A stretch of DNA of 7,027 nt, taken from NCBI GenBank assembly GCA_035290885.1, contig DATDTL010000005.1, positions 1 to 7,027 on the forward strand. Reading direction: 5' to 3'. A model generated the notes under the pieces. The model was not told the DNA's origin. It ran no database searches and saw only the letters and a program-made list of their open reading frames with translations. A program made the position numbers and the translations under genes. Shown here piece by piece: positions 4,533 to 7,027 of this stretch. This DNA comes from JACQID01 sp035290885. GTDB lineage: Archaea; Aenigmatarchaeota; Aenigmatarchaeia; GW2011-AR5. Position 1 is the stretch's first letter. Each line of letters starts with the position of its first letter.

Positions 4533-4781
4533 ATGAAACAATTTGTGGCAGAACAGAACATTCATTATGAACTGCGAGGAGCGCTCATGCAGATTTGCGG
4601 CAATTGTGAATTATATGGCGTCTGGGATTTCCAGATAATTCAAGCGCATAGAGGCAAATATATCAATGTGGTCATGCATACCCTGGATGCCGGAAACGTC
4701 AGCAAAACTGGCGCTTCCCATATTTTAGGCCACGATAGAGACTGTTTTTACAACGCGCTTAAAGGAAGATATAAAAACTAA
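4533..4781 (+). CDS. Unknown 82-residue protein, last gene of cassette 2
   Basis: ATG 4533 is preferred over the in-frame TTG at 4518: it lies one base past the previous stop (TGA-T-ATG, the same junction as before the 116-residue gene), and GGAAGT (4520-4525) gives a ribosome-binding site at seven bases. The protein begins MKQFVAEQNIHYELRG. It holds a CxxC pair (CGNC, residues 22-25), a single pair that could bind metal or be redox-active but lacks a partner pair. It also has a hydrophobic strand INVVMHTL and histidine-rich SHILGHDRDC. No family is recognised. The promoter-like element of trpS lies inside its 3' end. Confidence 0.68.
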   Translation: MKQFVAEQNIHYELRGALMQICGNCELYGVWDFQIIQAHRGKYINVVMHTLDAGNVSKTGASHILGHDRDCFYNALKGRYKN

Positions 4782-4802
4782 CGAAAAGATACTGTTTGTG
4801 AT
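4768..4802 (+). promoter_or_regulatory. trpS promoter and Shine-Dalgarno
   Basis: GATATAAAAA (4768-4777) is a good archaeal TATA-like box inside the end of the preceding gene and predicts a start site near 4799. GTGAT (4798-4802), a match to the archaeal anti-Shine-Dalgarno, lies three bases before ATG 4806. trpS can thus be transcribed independently of cassette 2. The very short predicted leader leaves open whether the ribosome-binding site is complete in the mRNA. Confidence 0.5.
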
Positions 4803-4805
4803 AGC

Positions 4806-5924
4806 ATGATTTCAAAAGTTACTCCATGGGAAGTCCCGAGCAAGATAGATTACGGCAAGCTCGTGAAGGAATTCGGCCTCGAATCGTTCGGCGCGCTTCC
4901 CGAGCAATTTAATAAGAACATGCTCTTCCGCAGGAAGATAATATTCGGTCACAGGGATTTTTCAAGGATTGCAACTGCAGTCGAAAACAAGCAGCCGTTC
5001 GTCATGATGACGGGCCTTATGCCATCCGGCAAATTCCACTTCGGGCACAAGATGGTGGCCGAGCAGATGATATTCTACCAGAAGCTCGGTGCAAAGGTCT
5101 ATATTACAGTGGCTGACGTGGAGGCGTATAATTCGAGGATTCCCGACATGGCGCAGCTCAGGACTACGGCCATTGAGGAATATCTTATGAACTATGCGGC
5201 TCTTGGTCTTGACCTCAAGAAATGCGACTTCTATTTCCAGTCTATGCGCTCGAAAGACGGGAAAAAGGCTTCGGCATATTATTCCCTCGCCAATATGCTC
5301 GCAAGGCACGCAACCTTTAACGAGTTCAAGGCGATATACGGCGACATAAGCCCGGGGAAAATGGTGTCATCGCTTCTGCAGGCATCGGATATGCTGCATG
5401 CGCAACTGCCGGAATTTGAAGGCCCGATGCCTGTTGTGGTTCCCGTGGGGTGCGACCAGGACCCGCACCTTCGCCTTGCCCGTGATATGTCGCAGAGAAT
5501 CAAGGGCTTTAATTTTATCCAGCTCAGTTCCACATACCATAAATTCATGCCCGGTCTCAAGGGAGGAAAGATGTCGTCATCCGATACTACATCGTACATA
5601 GCCCTAACAGACAGTCCCGAAGAAGCATCGAAAAAAATCATGAAATACGCCTTCTCGGGCGGAAGGGATTCGCTTGAAGAGCACAGGAAGAAAGGCGGGA
5701 ATCCTGACGTGGATGTGTCTTTCCAGATGCTCAAGTTCGCGCTTGAGCCGGACGACGACAGGCTGAATGCTATTTATAATGACTACAAAGCCGGGAAACT
5801 TCTGTCAGGAGAGCTAAAGCAGATTGCAACAAAAAAAATAGTTGCCTTCCTCAAAGAGCACCAGGAGAAGATGGAAAAAGCCAGAGTTCCTGTCGAGAAG
5901 TTCGTCGAGGAGCAGGGGTTCTGA
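4806..5924 (+). CDS. trpS: Tryptophanyl-tRNA synthetase, archaeal type
   Basis: Charges tRNA-Trp with tryptophan using ATP; class I aminoacyl-tRNA synthetase, cytosolic. 372 residues, close to the usual archaeal length. The N-terminal part has VTPWEV, then KIIFGHRDF (44-52) as in archaeal TrpRS. The HIGH signature is the variant PSGKFHFGH (73-81) and the KMSKS loop is GGKMSSSD (253-260). VPVGCDQDPHLRLARD (212-227) forms part of the active site, and DVEAYNSR (104-111) lies in the Rossmann fold. Compared with bacterial enzymes, it carries the N-terminal extension typical of the archaeal and eukaryotic branch. The C-terminal helical region is complete. Upstream are a TATA-like box and GTGAT; a T-run terminator follows. 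It is the clearest archaeal marker in the window. Confidence 0.96.
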   Translation: MISKVTPWEVPSKIDYGKLVKEFGLESFGALPEQFNKNMLFRRKIIFGHRDFSRIATAVENKQPFVMMTGLMPSGKFHFGHKMVAEQMIFYQKLGAKVYITVADVEAYNSRIPDMAQLRTTAIEEYLMNYAALGLDLKKCDFYFQSMRSKDGKKASAYYSLANMLARHATFNEFKAIYGDISPGKMVSSLLQASDMLHAQLPEFEGPMPVVVPVGCDQDPHLRLARDMSQRIKGFNFIQLSSTYHKFMPGLKGGKMSSSDTTSYIALTDSPEEASKKIMKYAFSGGRDSLEEHRKKGGNPDVDVSFQMLKFALEPDDDRLNAIYNDYKAGKLLSGELKQIATKKIVAFLKEHQEKMEKARVPVEKFVEEQGF

Positions 5925-5931
5925 AAATTTA

Positions 5932-5938
5932 TTTTTTT
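5932..5938 (+). terminator. Poly-T terminator after trpS
   Basis: Seven T, eight bases after the TGA of trpS, followed by another A/T-rich stretch (TAATTATTTT). No hairpin precedes it, as expected of archaeal T-run termination. It separates trpS from the SAM synthetase gene. Confidence 0.55.
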
Positions 5939-5949
5939 GGTAATTATTT

Positions 5950-5973
5950 TATGCAAATTTGCATATTATATAC
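5950..5973 (+). promoter_or_regulatory. 16-base perfect palindrome abutting a TATA box, upstream of the SAM synthetase gene
   Basis: TATGCAAATTTGCATA (5950-5965) is a perfect palindrome immediately followed by TTATATAC (5966-5973), a strong TATA-like box. The palindrome occupies the TFB recognition element position, where an archaeal repressor would block, or an activator recruit, the basal factors. A start site near 5996 would leave the ATG at 5988 outside the mRNA and point to the start at 6021. The operator role is inferred; no matching copy was seen elsewhere in the window. Confidence 0.55.
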
Positions 5974-6020
5974 TAATAGTAATAAATATGTTTGCGTTCA
6001 AATATTTGCCGGTGATGGAG

Positions 6021-7027
6021 ATGGCATTTTATGGAATGGTGACAGGAGCGGAATGGGCAAGGGCAGGGCATCCGGACAGAGTTGCAAGCATGCTGAAGGA
6101 GGGCGTATATACCGCTCTTAGGAGACAAGATCCGAATACAAGAGCGGACGTGAAGGTTCTGGTAGGCGCCGATCCGCGCCACCCGTCTGCCGCGAAGGTT
6201 CATTATTCGGGTCAGGTAACGTCCGGCGGATCTTTGCGGGGTCTGAAAGCTCTTACGTGTGGTGTGCTGGTGTCCGTCGGATATCCCAATGACATTAGGA
6301 TAATAAATGACATAACATCGCAATCTTATACGCTCCGCGTAAACGAGGGATTTGGGGATACGAGGACGCTTTATGGATACTCGGCATACAATCCTATAGC
6401 TCCGGCATCCGGTCTTTCATTGCCCCATTATCTGGCGATGGCGTTGTGCAGAAAGCTTGATAAGGGCGAGGCTCCGGATTGGGTTCTGCCGGACGGAAAA
6501 GTTCAGGTAGCCGGAACTGCAAGCTTCATAGACTCAATTGACGTATGCGTTCAGCATCATCCTGGCATAGGTGTTGAGGAAGTGAGAAGAGAAATAGAAG
6601 GTCATTATATCCTACCGTTGCTGGATAGGTGCAAGTCTGTCGGCATAGATACATCCGGCACGCTGATAAATATCAACGGTGCGGGCGCTTTCAGGTTCGG
6701 CTTCCCGAGCGCGGATGCTGCAATAGGCAACAAGGATGCGAACATAATCTGGGGCGGCAACTGTCCTGCAGTGGATCTTGAATATTTTGGCCGGGATCCG
6801 AGAAAACCAGACAAATTAATTACTGTTGCCCTGAGGAAAACGGCGAATAAAATACGAAGAAAATATGGCGTTGATGTGGCGCTTTGCGCGCCTGCGCTTC
6901 TCGGACGGCAAAAAGCACGCGTTTATGCGGCAACGTCCGGATATGTTCCGGATGTGAGCAGGGAACTCTTGGAATTGTCTTCGATGGACGTTGACGGGTT
7001 ACTATCATATACCGGACTGGATGCCAT
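6021..7027 (+). CDS. metK: Divergent S-adenosylmethionine synthetase of the bacterial MetK family, 3' end cut by the window
   Basis: Predicted to make SAM from methionine and ATP. 335 codons are visible; the family averages about 380-400. Aligned by eye with E. coli MetK: GHPDRVASML (16-25) matches GHPDKIADQI; GFGDTRTLYGYS (110-121) matches GAGDQG.MFGYA; LPDGKVQV (156-163) matches RPDAKSQV; VQHHPGIGVEEVR (177-189) and the INPTGRF-like ININGAGAF (216-224) follow; GRDPRKPDK (257-265) matches GKDPSKVDR. His17, Asp19, Asp113, Lys160, Lys238, Lys262 and Asp264 are kept. E. coli Arg244 becomes Asn237, Lys265 becomes Arg258, and the GGG flexible loop becomes VDL at equal length. It is not the archaeal MAT family, whose motifs differ. 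The start at 6021 is chosen because GGTGAT (6011-6016) is a perfect Shine-Dalgarno four bases before it; the in-frame ATG at 5988 is the alternative. The altered residues leave activity uncertain. Confidence 0.85.
   Translation, partial: MAFYGMVTGAEWARAGHPDRVASMLKEGVYTALRRQDPNTRADVKVLVGADPRHPSAAKVHYSGQVTSGGSLRGLKALTCGVLVSVGYPNDIRIINDITSQSYTLRVNEGFGDTRTLYGYSAYNPIAPASGLSLPHYLAMALCRKLDKGEAPDWVLPDGKVQVAGTASFIDSIDVCVQHHPGIGVEEVRREIEGHYILPLLDRCKSVGIDTSGTLININGAGAFRFGFPSADAAIGNKDANIIWGGNCPAVDLEYFGRDPRKPDKLITVALRKTANKIRRKYGVDVALCAPALLGRQKARVYAATSGYVPDVSRELLELSSMDVDGLLSYTGLDA

Noticed and set aside
2225..4805. Integrated mobile element with attachment sites around the accessory block
   Set aside because: No integrase, transposase, tRNA gene or matching direct repeats were found at the boundaries; transfer is possible but not supported by the sequence itself.
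4962..5734. Minus-strand frames of 115 and 151 codons and a plus-strand frame at 5398-5601 in trpS
   Set aside because: They are shadows of trpS, which has an uninterrupted frame with both class I signature motifs.
5973..6323. 116-codon minus-strand frame over the start of the MetK-like gene
   Set aside because: The plus-strand frame aligns with MetK from GHPD onwards; the antisense frame has no motif or ribosome-binding site. The same applies to the minus-strand frames at 6605-6814 and 6820-7008.

Overview
This window looks archaeal. The evidence is a tryptophanyl-tRNA synthetase of the archaeal type, A/T-rich TATA-like elements about 24-28 bases upstream of several start codons (a leaderless-promoter layout), and Shine-Dalgarno matches to the archaeal 16S 3' end (GTGAT or GGTGAT just before ATG). 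A bacterial-looking gene content (a bacterial-type MetK relative and a two-part APH/P-loop kinase pair) alongside these signals would fit a small-genome lineage with much acquired material, such as a DPANN archaeon. The exact lineage cannot be read from the sequence.

Layout. (1) 1-804, minus strand: adenosylhomocysteinase (ahcY), 3' end cut by the window edge. (2) 855-1757, plus: APH-fold protein of the COG2187 kind. (3) 1739-2209, minus: small P-loop kinase of the COG0645 kind, convergent with and overlapping the previous gene; in many bacteria these two domains form one protein. (4) 2282-2953, plus: membrane-anchored protein with what looks like two tandem OmpR/PhoB-type winged helices. (5) 2954-3246: a leader-like region with a palindromic TATA element, a 21-codon ORF with a strong Shine-Dalgarno, and three inverted repeats. 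(6) 3247-3863: two overlapping unknown genes. (7) 3932-4781: a tightly packed unknown operon (12-codon leader ORF, then 70, 116 and 82 aa proteins). Cassettes 6 and 7 begin with the same 27-base element (25 of 27 identical). (8) 4806-5924, plus: trpS. (9) 6021 to the end, plus: divergent S-adenosylmethionine synthetase of the bacterial family, 3' end cut off, preceded by a perfect 16-base palindrome next to its TATA box.

Function. The edges hold two enzymes of the activated methyl cycle: SAM synthesis (MetK-like) and S-adenosylhomocysteine hydrolysis (AhcY). Between them lie one housekeeping gene (trpS), a probable small-molecule or protein kinase pair, and an accessory block (about 2282-4781) in which a putative membrane-bound regulator precedes two small-protein cassettes that share one 5' element. 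I recognise no function in any of the cassette proteins. The block is the best candidate here for an undescribed system: a membrane-tethered double winged-helix protein and two co-regulated sets of small soluble proteins.
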